From contig CM119265.1 in NCBI GenBank assembly GCA_051294375.1, positions 13,012,124 through 13,076,123 of the forward strand: a stretch of DNA of 64,000 nucleotides, in the 5' to 3' direction. The translations under genes were made by a program, and so were the position numbers. This document shows, one piece after another, positions 35,301 to 49,600 of the stretch (positions are counted from its first letter, which is position 1; the number at the start of each line of letters is the position of its first letter). Source of the DNA: Paraspadella gotoi. Taxonomy: Eukaryota; Chaetognatha. Below the pieces are notes generated by a model. That model saw only the letters and a program-made list of their open reading frames with translations, made no database searches and was not told the origin of the DNA.

Positions 35301-38300
35301 TATAAAAATATATAAAAGATTCAAATTACCCCCAAAGGATTTGCATCTTATCATCAAAGCTCACTATAATATTTCTTTGCTTGCTCTCATAGATTTACTA
35401 GACTCATAACATAACTGATTATGTAAACAGATGCGTTTAAGATAAAAAAGTACAAAACTAATAGTCATGATATACAAATAAAAAGTATAATAAAATTCAG
35501 CCGCCAGCTATTTCATATCATTTATTATTTTTTATCATTAAAGTGAGAAATAACATTCATTAACATATGAAAAAACATCTTAATATCAATCAAAAAAATT
35601 ATGTACTGGACTCCAAACCCTGTCACCAAATTTGGTCAAGGCAAAATATACATTTTTAACTGCTAATTTTTTTTAATAAGATTATTTTGTTTTTTATTAA
35701 AATATTCTAGGGCTTAAACTAATTTAATGTCAATTTTAAGCAAAGTTTTATATTTTAAAAAAGATTTATAGTTCAAAAATTAATTCCATAATTAAAATAC
35801 AGAAGGCTTCATATTATAAAATGTGGTACCCCTTTTTTATGACCAGAATCTGTTCCCACCAAACTACCCGATCGAATTTAATGAATTTTTACATTTAGAG
35901 TGCTAATGACTATATAAATGGAATTATCGAAGCGAATTTTGATATTCAACCCCTGACAAGAGATACAGGGCCCTGGGGGTGAACCCCTGGGGGGCCAAAA
36001 AATGCTAAAACTTTTTTTTTCATTTTTCAAATTTTTTTAGTAGCATCAGGTGCATTGACGTTTTAAACATAAGAAAAAAACCTTTTAGAACAAAAATTGA
36101 TAAATTTGCAATAGCATGGTTGAAGATGCATGGTTCATCGTTTTACTTCCAATTTTCGCAAATTATTCCAAATCTGACTAACTGCTGATGTTCATGAAGC
36201 TAAAAATTAAGGTAAATGAATATTTTTGAGGTAATAAATACATTTTTGTGGAAGAGTAAACGTCTGTACAACTGTTCAAAACAAAAATAATAAAAAATCA
36301 GCGGTCAAATATTGAAATTCGCCTCGATAGTTTTATTAGTATTCACATAGGGATCGTTCATTCCAAATTTCAATAAATTTGGTCCAGTAGTTTTCTCGGA
36401 ACGAGTTCTGGTCCTTTATATTTAATTTATTATCAATTTGTTTGAATTTATTTAAAATAATGTTTCTCTTCTTAATTTTAACAAATTGAATCATAAATTT
36501 ATCAGTTATATTTGTCTTTTAAAGCTACTTTTGTTAATTAAAAATTGCCTACTTTTATTCAGTTAACTACTGAGTAAACCAAAAAATTGTCTATTGCCTA
36601 CTAAAAAAAAAAATCTTTATCCAAGTTCACAGTATATTAAATACAGTATACTATTTAAAAATTAGGTAAGAAAAATAACCTGCTTTCGTTTTTTAAGTTT
36701 TTCTAAGTATCTTTGGCGGGTTCTCAGAAGCAATGCTTGATTTCCTGATGATGCCAGAACTAGAGCATCGGCTAGTCGGTCGTCCGCGAAGCAAATGTCG
36801 ACAGCAGTTTCCAAATCACCCACTAAAACAGCCTGCACCAACAATCCTTCTACGGAATCTAAGTCCGAAGGAATGCTAATTTCCGCAGGTTCCAGGTCTT
36901 CTTTGTCTAAGAAAATAGGAATAATACCAATTAAAGCTTCCTGAGACCCTCACCAAACACCTAATGATACCGTTATCAACACGAAGATCGACGTGCAAGC
37001 CTTCCTTAACGTCATCGATTCTGGAATCAGCGTCGAAAGCATGGGTGATGTTATCAAACGCCGATGTGGCAGGGTTTCGTGACGAGGATGTTAAAAGGTT
37101 ATCAAAATCCGACGTTACTTCGTCATCGGCTACGAAAAGCGCCGAAGCAGGTTTTTTAGAAGCGCCCTCAGGTGAACCATTTTCGTCAGAAAACTAACGG
37201 TAATTAATAAAAATTATATGCAAATTGTACTACTTACCAACTATTGTAGTAAAAATAAGAATAATTGATTATTATTAAAATTTTACAAGACATTTATTAT
37301 TTAAGCTAGAATCCTAATGTAATGAAACCTGATCTCTATCTTCAATCGAAGGCTTGTCATCATGAACCACAGTAGCGCCGTTGTCACTTCCACTGGCGCT
37401 GTTGGCCTCATTCTCGCTCTGTGGAGCACTCGGTTTTCCGGACGAGACAAAATCGAATGAACTTGTGCTGCCGTCTTCGCCCTAATGAAAAAAGTATTTA
37501 TATTTATGGATATACTATTATAAATTATACGTAAACTTCTTATGCGGTGCACTCAGGAGCGGGATAAATTTATAAAGCGGAAAAATTGAACACAGCAAGT
37601 AAAAAGTGACACACAGAAAAATAAGAGTAGGCCTATAGTAACTTAATAGCACTACCCGTTGGATACGACTTCCTTCCATCAGCACCGTACTAGCGCAGTG
37701 GGCTAACGCTCCATCACTAAACCTATTCGGAACGGTCCTTGCAAAAGAGTGAGGAACCGGTCAAAGCATCGGTAGCAAGCCTACCGCCGGATCCGAAGTT
37801 CCGGAAATCTCTCAGACCGAATGGGTACAATAAAGATGGGGCATCCACACCAACAGAGTGGCACGGCGACCCTCTCCTCTCGGTCACTTCAGGCTGTATC
37901 ATTTTTAGAAAATTCTTAAGGACCATACAGGGTTGGGACCTTATATCGAGACAAACCTCAAGGTCCTGCCCTGTCTGGACGATTTAAGATACAATAATAA
38001 AATGAGTTGAAAATGTTTTATCTGGCTCTGTACTTTTAAAATACATTTTTAAGCAACTACAAGCCGTTGTGGATGTTTTCAAAATAGTCGTTTTTATGCG
38101 CGCATTGTATTGCACATGTTAAAAGCCAAAATTATTAAAAATGTTTTCGGTAAGCATTTCATCACTATCCAAAATAAACATATTTAATCTTTTTCAGGTA
38201 AGATAAAATTTTAGGAAGACTAACAAATATGCTTAAATTGTTAAATACTTAATATATTTTTTACCTTTTTAATGCTTTTATTATGCATTCAGAAATCTTA

Positions 38301-41300
38301 CATGATTAACCTAATTATCTGACAATATCGTTAATAAATTTGTTGATAAAAGTTTTAATAAAAATTAAACCATAACAGTAAATTACACAAATCTTACCTG
38401 CTTACTTCAAAATTTTTTAAACCAAAATACAATGTAAACATTGCCAGAAGCATTATTATAAGTATTTATAATATTTATATTTATAATTATTATTTAAGTA
38501 TTTCCAAAAATATTTTTAACTGTTATGTCTTAGAATGAGACTAAAAAATAAGTTTTCAAACATTTTTCTTCCACACCGCGCGGAGAAAACCGAGCAGTTG
38601 CCTTTGCTGCATCAAAAAAAAAGTATTATATTAATAAAATAGAATTCGTAAGATCTTTGGCTGGCATCGATGGGAAAGCATCAGAAACCTTAGAGAAGGT
38701 TTTGGTTACCCTGACATTTATAATATTTTCAAAATTAGTCATGAACGATTCATGAAACGTTTAACTTTGACGAAAAATAAAGTTTTGTCTGATTTCTATG
38801 AAAATATAGAAATAATCTCGTAGCTTAGTTTTCCTTCACGTTAACGTCTTAATTCTGTTTTTTATTTGTTGCTGATGTATGCTACTGTATCATTATTGAT
38901 ATGAAATAAAATTCTCATTAAAGAATTTCAAAAATATTAATACATCGTCTAAAAGCGAAGAGAGTATTATACAAATATTTCAGATTTTAAAAATCATTAG
39001 GGGTTTTAGAATAATGATTTTTAAAATTTTGTCTCGATGTATGGTCCCAACCCTGTATTATTATATCCATCAGTCAAACCAGAGCTTCTGAGGTGACTGC
39101 ATAGAAGTGTTCTCATTTTCATGCTTAAAAATATTTAATTGGTATGTTTTTCTAAATCTATTGAATGTGGTACACACTATATAAATGTCTGTTATTTCCA
39201 AAATCGAAGAACTGGCAGGGAAGGCGTTAATTATAGTTAGCAACTTGTAATTAAAAATTTGGTTACAACTTGAACGCAGAAAAAGAAAATATGGATTAAA
39301 GCCCTCAGAATGCACGGTTATTACAGAGAACATGAATTTCGACTCTCCAACACGCCGTCTGAAATTTTTCTCAATCCATTAAGTTAACACGAGGAAAAAT
39401 GCTCAAGAGGTTAAAACTTCATTCTCATATAAACAATCTATGCCATAGACTATGGCAAAGATTTCAACAGAAGGGGTGGGGTTAATGGGTTTTTTAAAAT
39501 TATTTCAAACGAAACTTGTATTAAAAGAATGATATCTTTTACTTTTTACAAAAAAGTTTTGACCAGAATACCGAAAAGTTAAAAAATAACTACTTCCTCA
39601 TGTGGCGACGCTTAATTTTAAAATGAATAACTGGGAAATATTTCTATTTTTGATAATAAATTAATTCTTAGCTTAACCATGAAATAAACTAAAAAAATTT
39701 CAGACCTCAATCCTTTGTCATATTCTTGTTTGCTCCTAGTAATTATTAAAGCAAGTTTCTTAGCGACGATTACAAAAAATATTTTCAATAAGAATATTTT
39801 AAATATTAAATATTTCAAATTAAAAGGACAGCAGTATTTTTTCTAGGATTGAGGACAGCGTTTTTGTCATGGAGGATCAGGAAAGATAATTACAGGTCGC
39901 TACTAATTAGCGTATCCGCATGCTAAAATCTGACCGAGTATAAAACTGCAAACTTTCTCAATGAAACCAACCTTCGTTTGTTGTTGGTGTTGCAATTCTA
40001 GGTTTGGTTCGTATCCTAAATGTCCCTGCATTATTATCTCAACCTCCTGGTCAGAGTCATAAAATCCGGGAGGCTTGCAAGATTTATCTACGGGTGCAGA
40101 TTTGACCTGGACATGCGAGTGAGATTGATCTAAAATTGACTCTCCTAAAAATCTTTTCCGCATACATGGTGACAATTTTATAAGCGCCGATAAAAAAAGC
40201 TGTCATTTTCAAACCCATGAAGATTTTTTCAATGTTAACTATGAATTTAAAAGTAAAAACTCATCGTGAATTTCCTTTCGTTTCGTTATTTTGAATTAAT
40301 AGAAGACGTTATTGTAGCAAGAAGTACATGTTTCGACTTTAGACATACAAGCCTTCATCAGCGTCAAAATTGTTTGTGAATTTTTTGAAAAAATTTTGTG
40401 CAAAGGGGGGAGAGAGAGAAATAGAGAGAGGTCAAAGTTTCTAACGAAACAGGCGGAGACCTTTGCGCAGGCAATGGGCAAACGATGCCTATCTTTCAAC
40501 TGCAGCAACTCATTTCCTCTCTGTGGAGTGAGCGCCCACCAAAAAGGCGACTGCAGGAGGAAGGGAAGGAGTCCACACTCCACAACTCATGTCGCAAAAG
40601 TGTCAAAAATTGACAACCACCCATCTCGCCAGCAGGTGAGAAGAGGGCAGTCAACAGGCGTACCAGGCCAGAGACATTAGGGTAGCCTTTGGACTCTTTC
40701 TGCAAGGAAGCCTCCCTAGTCCAACACATACAGGCTCAACCAACATGACCTCTCATTTGAAATGAACTACAAATTATTCTGCTACAGATTTGAAAATCGT
40801 CTCTGATTTTTAAACTCACTTTTTTTAAGATTTGTTCTTTCAGTAAGTTTTCTGAAAAAATTTGAAATAAAATAAATTAATATTATTATCTTCTGAAATC
40901 CCTTTCATATCTAAAGAGAATGATGTACTTACGAATACTGAAATATAAAATTTAACCGGTCCAGCTTTAATTTAATTAGGATACTCAAAAACGAGACATC
41001 TTTTCAAAAATAAATAGTTAAAGGGCAAATTTAAGATTTTTATCAAATTGTGATATTGTGGCGGTATATACGGAATATACCGCCACAATATACTATATTT
41101 GACTCTTAATTGAACCAAGGCTGGGCAACTTAATTTTTATGTTAGAGCTTTCGTAAGTATATCATTCTCTTCATATTTTTAAGGGCTTTCTGAGGATATT
41201 AATATTGTTAATATCTTAATAAAATGAATACTTAAATAGTGATAAAAGTTAAAAAGAAATCTTAAAAGCATAAGGATCGTCGCAATTGCAATATATACAT

Positions 41301-43632
41301 GGTGACAATTTTACAAGCGCCGGTAGAAATACGCTGTCATTTGCAAACCAGTGGTTATTTCATTGATTTTCAAATTTAGTTGAGTAGAAAATATTCAAAC
41401 TATTTATGTGTTAAATTTTATATTGATCAGTTAAGATATGCCTTGACAATGAGTGGAGAAAGTTGGCTTGTAAAATCGGGTTTCATTTTCCAACTCACTT
41501 TTTTTAGATTCAATTTTTTTTTCTTACTTTCATTAACAAAGTTTGATTTTATTTTGCAACGAATTTTATTTGCAAGAGCAGACATGTTTCGGCTCACAAT
41601 ACGAGCCTTCATCAGCGCATATGAGTTGTGAACTTGATACAAGTTTTAGTTAAAGAAAAGAGAGAGAGAGAGAGAGAGAGGGAGAGGAGAGAGTTAAAGG
41701 TTTCCAACAAAGAATTGAGTAAGGACAGTGATCAGTGGTGAGGACAGATTTTTAAAGTGGCTAGTTTGAATAAGTTTTGAAAAGAAGTGAAAATTGGTGA
41801 GAGAGACAGAGAGAGAGAGAGAGAAAAATAAATAAATAATTACATTTGAGCAATATACAACATAGATAAAGATAATGACTGTTTAATACAAATTGAAAAT
41901 TAAAAATTGAAAAGTTGAAAATTGAAATTGAGAAGTTGAAAATTGAGATTTTAGAGGGATAGATAAGTAAAGATTGTGGTGAAATATAAGAATTAAGAAA
42001 GAGCTTACTTTCAGAAAGTTTTCTGAAGAAATTTGAAATAAAATAATATTAATTTTATTATCTTCTGAAAGCCCTTTCAAATCTAAAAAGAATGACGTAC
42101 TTACAAATACTGTAGTATAAAATTTAACTGGCCCAGCTCTAATTTAATTAGGATACTCAAAAAACGAGACATTATGGCAACAGCCGGGTTGCCTGTGATG
42201 CCCATTGGGATGGGGCATCTCACTGTTGGCTTTGGGGGCTTCCGACCCTCAGTGACGCCTCCAGTCACTGGCGCGGTTACCCTAGGACGGTCTCGCTTTG
42301 CCAACGCAGAGGGAAGTCGTTAGGACTGTGGATGGAACACTACGCCTGGGATGGTGTGTTCCCCCTCTGAGCCAATGGATTTGGCTGAAGGATGGTGGAC
42401 GTGAGGCGGTGTGAATATACCGCCACAGGATCCCGGGCCAAAACATCACGCAGGTTCCTCAAGCTGAGAGGTGTCTGACAAGACTGTTACCATAGTGGGA
42501 GAGGAGAGAGAGAGCGCGAGTTGTGGGGGCATAGGCGTTTGTCATAGCGTACCCCAGGGGCATAGGGTTTGTCGTAGCGTACCCGAAGTTGGCAGGGCAT
42601 AGGCGTTTGTCGGTAGCGTACCCTTGAGAAAGTTGCGTGTTCGATAGTAGGGCTCACCACTTATGGCAACAGCGGTCTCGCTTTGCCAACGCAGAGGGAA
42701 GTCGTTAGGACTGTGGATGGAACACTACGCCTGGAATGGTGTGTTCCCCCTCTGAGCCAATGGGTTTGGCTGAAGGATGGTGGACGTGAGGCGGTGTGAA
42801 TATACCGCCACACCATCTTTTTTAAAAATCAATAGCTGGAGAGTAAATTTATATTTATCAAATTGTGATTGGCTATCTTAAATCCTTCTTTCTCAGGCTC
42901 TTTCATGATACTTATATAAATAATAATATTTTATGTTTTAATAATTTAAACAGGTCATATATTTTGAAAAAAGATTTAAAATTTTAAATAATTTACTTTT
43001 GACACTCTTAATTGAACCAAGGCTGGGCAGCTCACTTTTTGTGTTAAAGCTTTCGTAAATATTCATTCTCTTCATATTTTTAAGGGCTTTCAAAGGATAT
43101 TAATATTGTTAATATTTTAATAAATACTTTATTTAAAAAAGAGCTAAAAGTTAAAACAAAAATTGAATTTAAAAACAGAGTTAGAAAATGAAACCCGATT
43201 TTACAAGCCAACTTTCTCCACTCATTGTCAAGGCATATCTTAACTGATCAATATAAAATTTTAACACATAATTTTAACACATCGACACACAGGAGTCAGA
43301 TCAATTCTACTGAAACTAAAGAAAGCTAGGTCTATTTATATCTGGAGAAGAGGATCAGAGGCATGGGCTATTTTTACAATTTCATGGTTTCTGCAAGCTG
43401 ATTGGTCGAGGCCGATTCCGTCTCGACCAATCATGATTCGGCGATTCCATATCGGCGGAGATTTCCCGATCCTCCGATCCGTTTCTACTTTGAGTAGGAT
43501 TTGTTATCCTGCGATGATAGTTTTAGTATTTTCTACTCAACTAATTTTTAAAATCAAAGAAATAACCACTGGTTTGAAAATGACAGCATATTTCTACCGG
43601 CGCTTGTAAAATTGTCACCATGTATATATAAT

Positions 43633-43664
<32 letters not shown>

Positions 43665-46600
43665 AATAAAAACCCGATGTTGCGATAGCAAAATCATAAC
43701 ATGCACGAATGCGATGCCTAATTTTACGAGTTCAATCCTAATTACATTTTTTTTAAATAAAAACGCAGAAAGAGAAAGAGCAAAATTGTTTTCGGACGAA
43801 TCAGCAGAAGCAGCAGGAAAAACTTTTTCATTGTCAAATAAACTGATCAGCAGACGCAGCCCCTGAGAAAAAAGAAGAAAAAAAAAAAGAGAGAGAGAGA
43901 GAGAGAAGCCAAATCGTTTTCGGACGAATCAGCAGCGGCAGCAGCAGAGGCAGCCAGAAAAAAAGAAAAATCAAAAGGCAGCAGCAGAAGCAGCAGGAGA
44001 AAAGAGAAAAAGCCCCTGCAGACTCGTTTTTTTTTCCCAGTGGGGAAAAGAGAGAGAGAGCTACATATAATTAAAAGAGAAAAGAAAGAGAGAAGGAGAC
44101 ATAAAAAATTTGTTTTTATAAAACGTAAACAAAACATAATTAATAACTGTCCTTACCCAATTTCAAGGACCTCGATGATGAGAAGCTGTATATAAATTTT
44201 CAGCTTATTACACCCAAATTTAATCATAAAAAAGGCGATCTATAATTTGGAACGACGACAACAACAACGACGACGACGCCACTTATGTGCAAAACCACAG
44301 CAAAAACTGAGTTGGAAAATGAAAGCCAATTTTAAAAGCCAACTTTCTCTCCTCATTGACAAAGCATATCTTAACTGATCAATATAAAATTTGAACACAA
44401 ATGATTTTAATATTTTCTACTCAACTAATTTTTAAAATCAATGAAATAGTTTGCAAATGACAGCGTTCTTTTACCGGCGCTTGTAAAATTGTATATATAT
44501 GTATATTGGCACTCCACCCTTCGTAAAATTAAAAATATTGCTCAACTATTTGATATTCATTTCGATTAAAATACACAAATTGTCCTTTTTCGTTACCAAA
44601 TCCTCAAAGGTGTTTTTTGGCTCAGTCTCTGCTATGAATTGGTTTGAATTTTCCCGCTGATCAAGCTCGATCTTCTCCACCCGTAATATAGAAGGTTCAG
44701 GGCATAACGAATCATTTGATTTCTCCCCGACTCTCTCGAGATCCGGAAATACGTTGGGCTTTTAAAACCGTTCGGAGATCGACAAAAAACCGATTGTTGG
44801 TTGGGGGAAAATTGAAATCGATTAGTACGTACGCCATGAGCCAATATAATTCCAAATCAGAAGCAAGAAGAGTTCGTTGATTTATCGAGTATTTTGATAG
44901 CTAGCTTATAATACAAAAAAGTAATTACAATGGGACGACTTTCAAACGATAGCTTATTGCAAATAAGAACTTATAGATCATTGCAGAGAGTAATTATTAA
45001 ACTTCAAATTACAAACGTTAAATTTTTTTTTCACCTTTTTATGATCATTCTATTTAATCGGAATCAAGTGGAACTAGTTAATGGCTACCCTTCTAGCCGT
45101 TTTATTTTTATTCTTATCTTACTTTTTATCTTATCAAAAAGAGTAATTACATCACTGCTTCCAAATTGATAATTCCTTTGTAACCAAATTTGCACCAATT
45201 GCTCCTTCAATGAACTTTATTTGACTTAAATGAGAATTAAAGCTTAAAAGATTTTTATCCGCCAATCTACATTGTAATCTGTATTGGAGTACTTTTTTTC
45301 ATAGGTCTGTAGATTATAATTTTGTTTTACAAATTAACCAAAAAGCATCGAAAGAAGCCTTAAATCTTTTTCTTCCACGCTCACCTCTGCGGCAGCGGGC
45401 GAAGCGGTAGATCCATCAACGACACGAGGATCCGCACGTCTTGCTTCTAAAGTACGTTTGACATCAATCGCCCGGGCAGCAAGAGCGCCGTCCCCGTAGC
45501 CCAACAGTTTAAGCCACTCGCCACGAGGGTCTTGGGCGAAGTGTGCGCCAACGAATCGCCAAAACTCGCGGTCAAAATCGACGGTTTCGGAGGCTGCTTT
45601 AGTGGCGCAAAAGTCTCGCAAGGAACCGGCTTGAACTACGTTCCTAAATTGAATCGCGCGGTCGACCAGCTCCTCTTCTGTGATCACCTAAAAAAAATAT
45701 TACATTAGAATAGTACACATTATGTCTTGAATAAAATGGAAATTCGGAATTCTATATAGTATTAAGCATCTAAGAAAAACCAACCTGCGATATAACGACT
45801 TTTGATTCTTCCGCGAAGGAAACGAGCTTCCCGCCAAAGGCAAATGAGACACCCTGTGGACATCGAAGCCACTTGGGCGGCTTCTTTAAAGGCGGCACTA
45901 CCACTTTCTTTGGTGTCAATTGAGGAACTGGTGTAGAAACAGAGCCGAACGCTTCCGAGATGTCTACTTGTGGCTTGTCGGACAATTCATGAGTGCCACC
46001 CATTAACGAATACAAGCTAAGAAATAGAATTATAGCTTAGGTGCGTGGTAATCGAGAATCATTTTTTTAGTACTTATTTTTTACTATAAGACTGACTATA
46101 TAGTATATACCATATAGAATTTATGCCCCAATCTCATTTTTATCATACTGTGGCGGTATATATTCACACCGCCTCACCTTCGAGTTTATTCAGCCAATTC
46201 CAATGGCTCAAAGGGGAAACGCACTATCCCAACCGTGCGTTCTAACCACAGTCCTAACGACTTCCCGTGTTGTCAAAGCGAGACCGTCTTAGGGTAACCG
46301 CGCCAGTGGCAGAAGGCCAACTGAGATGCCAGATCCCAATAGGCATCACAGGCAACTCGGCTCTTGCTATAATACCCAGTTTTTCACCCACTACTAAACT
46401 AACCTTATGTGTCCGTCGAAGGCGCAGCTGGAAATTATTGCAGGATTTCGAGGGCACCACTGGACGTCAAAAGACCATTGCGATGACAGGGGCATCTCAT
46501 AGAGGACTTCGCCCCCCTGGACATTCGCATTAGGATCCCAGCAAAGTATGCGGTTATCTTTGCCACAGGAAAGAAGTAAGTCCGGGTCAAGAGGACACCA

Positions 46601-49600
46601 GGCAATTGAAAGCACCCCTAACAAAGTGTTTTTAAATGGTATTTGGAGATGGAGAAATGTACATGTATATGAGACTAAATTGAGAAAGAAATTACCTCTT
46701 TGATGGCTCTCTAGTGATCTAACCGGAGAAGTGGCGAATCGAAGATCCCATATTTGAATAACGGGGGAATGATCGTCTTCAGATGCTAACGCCATCTGGG
46801 TTGCAACTTCTGGATGCCAAGACACTTGCTTACAACGTAGACGAGAAACAGAGTCGCTGACCTGAAATAATGTGGATAATGTGTTTAAGGCTTTTTGTGG
46901 GCTGACCATCCATAAATCTTATCTTCTGTAGCCAGCCATAAAACAGGTCCAGTCTTAAAACCAGAATATTGTAAATTATATGAGTCAGATTTCATGTTCC
47001 AATCCAAACGATTGTCCCTAAATTGTAAAGCAATAACCTTTATGATTGGTTCGTTCTTTCGAAGATCCCAAACTATACAACGATTGGCAAAGGTACTGGC
47101 GAGAATGTGTTGCACTTGAGTGTTCCATGCAACAGAAGTAACGTCATCTGCCGGCTGCAAATGATAAATAAATAAATAAATATTGATATGTTTTATTTAC
47201 AGAAATTTTATTACCTTTCCTGAATCCTGATACTTCAAGAGTAACAATAACTAACAATATCTTATAATTAAGGCGAAAAATGGCTGAGTATACTCACCAT
47301 AGATTTAGATCCAGGAGCCATTGCGTTAACCGGATTATTCAAATCCCAGAGTAACACTTCCGACTCTGTAGCCCCAGAAGCAAGAAGGTTTGGTTGAAAT
47401 TTGTTGAAATCCAAAGCCCTTACCGCTCCTGGGATTAGCAAAAAATATAAGTAAAGTATAATATAAGTAAAGTAAAGGAATATTGGGACTAAATAAGTAC
47501 AACTAGATATTATGTACAAAAGGCTTCATATTATAAAATGAGGTACCCGTTTTTTGTGACCAGAATCAGTTCCCACCAAACTACCGATCGAATTTCATGA
47601 AATTTTATATAGAGTCATGGAACTCTCGAGGCGAATTTTGATATTCAACTCGTGACAAGAGATACAGAGCCCTGGGGCTAGACCCCAGTGAAAAAAAAAT
47701 TTTAATTTTTAAAATTGTTTATAATATCAGGTGCATTGACGTTTAAACATAAACTGAATGATTGATGCCGATAACATATGATTTTGTAATAGTATTGTGT
47801 ATATAATGTTTAATTAGTATATATGGATGTGAATAATATTAGTTACTGATAGTAATTGATGATTTAGTATAGTAATTGATGATTTATGTAATAGTAATTG
47901 ATGATTATGTAATGTAATGTGATTGATTTGTAATGTAATTGTGATTTTGTAATAGTAATTTGATGATTTATAGTAATTGTGTAATTGATGATTTATGTAA
48001 TAGTAATTGATGATTTATGTAATAGTAATTGATGATTTATGTAATAAATTGATGATTTATTGAATAGTAATTATGATTAATGTAATAGTAATTGATGATT
48101 ATGTAATAGTAATTGATGATTTTTGTTAATAGTAATTGATCATTCATGTAATAGTAATTGATGATTGAGGAAAATTTGAAAATTACTTGTTTCACCATTT
48201 TCTATTTTTATATTTTATGAAGGATGTAGTATTTAATCTAAAATTGTCGCGGTTTTGAAAAGTCGGTTAATTTCAATTGTCAAATATATTTATTGGCCGA
48301 TAAACTTTGTTGAAATCCAAAGCCCTTACCGCTCCTGGGATTAGCAAAAAATATAAGTAAAGTATAATATAAGTAAAGTAAAGGAATTTGGGACTAAATA
48401 AGTACAACTAGATATTATGTACAAAAGGCTTCATATTATAAAATGAGGTACCCCGTTTTTTGTGACCAGAATCAGTTCCCACCAAACTACCGATCGAATT
48501 TCATGAAATTTTATATAGAGTCATGGAACTCTCGAGGCGAATTTGATATTCAACTCGTGACAAAGAGATACAGAGCCCTGGGGCTAGACCCCAGTGAAAA
48601 AAAAAAATTTTAATTTTTAAAATTGTTTTATAAGCATCAGGTGCATTGACGTTTTAAACATAAAACGAATGATTGATGCGATAACGAATTATTGATGTAA
48701 TAGTAATTGATGTAATAGTAATTGATGTAATAGTAATTGATGTAATAGTAATTGATTAATGTAATAGTATTGATGATTTATGTAATAGTAATTGATGATT
48801 TATGTAATAGTAATTGATGATTTATGTAATAGTAATTGATGATTATGTAATAGTAATTGATGATTTATGTAATAGTATGATGATTAATGTAATAGTAATT
48901 GATGATTTATGTAATAGTAATTGATGATTTATGTAATAGTAATTGATGAGTTTATGTAATAGTAATTGATGATTTATGTAATAGTAATGATGATTAATGT
49001 AATAGTAATTGATGATTTATGTAATAGTAATTGATGATTTTTGTAATAGTAATTGATCATTCATGTAATAGTAATTGATGATTGAGGAAAATTTGAAAAT
49101 TACTTGTTTCACCATTTTCTATTTTTATATTTTATGAAGGATGTAGTATTTAATCTAAAATTGTCGCGGTTTTGAAAAGTCGGTTAATTTCATTGTCAAA
49201 TATATTTATTGGCCGATAAAAAAGTTTTAAAATGTAATGTGACCTCCCTAAGACTAAATAAAAAGATTATTTTTCCACAGCATAAAATTATTTAATACAA
49301 TCAAATACTTTCAAAAGAGATTATCTCCAGCTGTCTTCACCTCTTTTTGATCAAGAGGACTTTTCTCACATTATTATTACTATTAAATCTCTGACATAAT
49401 ATTTTTTATCAGATGGCAAAAAATGGTCCTTGGCAAGCAGTGAAAAAGATTGATCTTTTATAAAAAAAACCAGGCTCGAGTTGTTGTTTCATAATGTGAT
49501 GATACATTATCTTTTATTTTAACAAAATCTTGATTTTTGTTTTTTTTTGGATATGTTTTATATTTGGTTCTGATAATACATTCAGAGGTAAATAAAAAAA

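Noticed and set aside
43847-44137. Minus-strand ORF with poly-Leu, poly-Ala and poly-Phe
   Set aside because: Caused by (GA)n and (CAG)n repeats.
44632-44844. 70-residue minus-strand ORF
   Set aside because: No splice sites, no recognised homology, and it lies within a repeat-rich SEC31 intron.
47740-49090. Regularly spaced short repeats considered as a CRISPR array
   Set aside because: Units of about 22 nt are contiguous without unique spacers and the context is a eukaryotic intron; it is a minisatellite.
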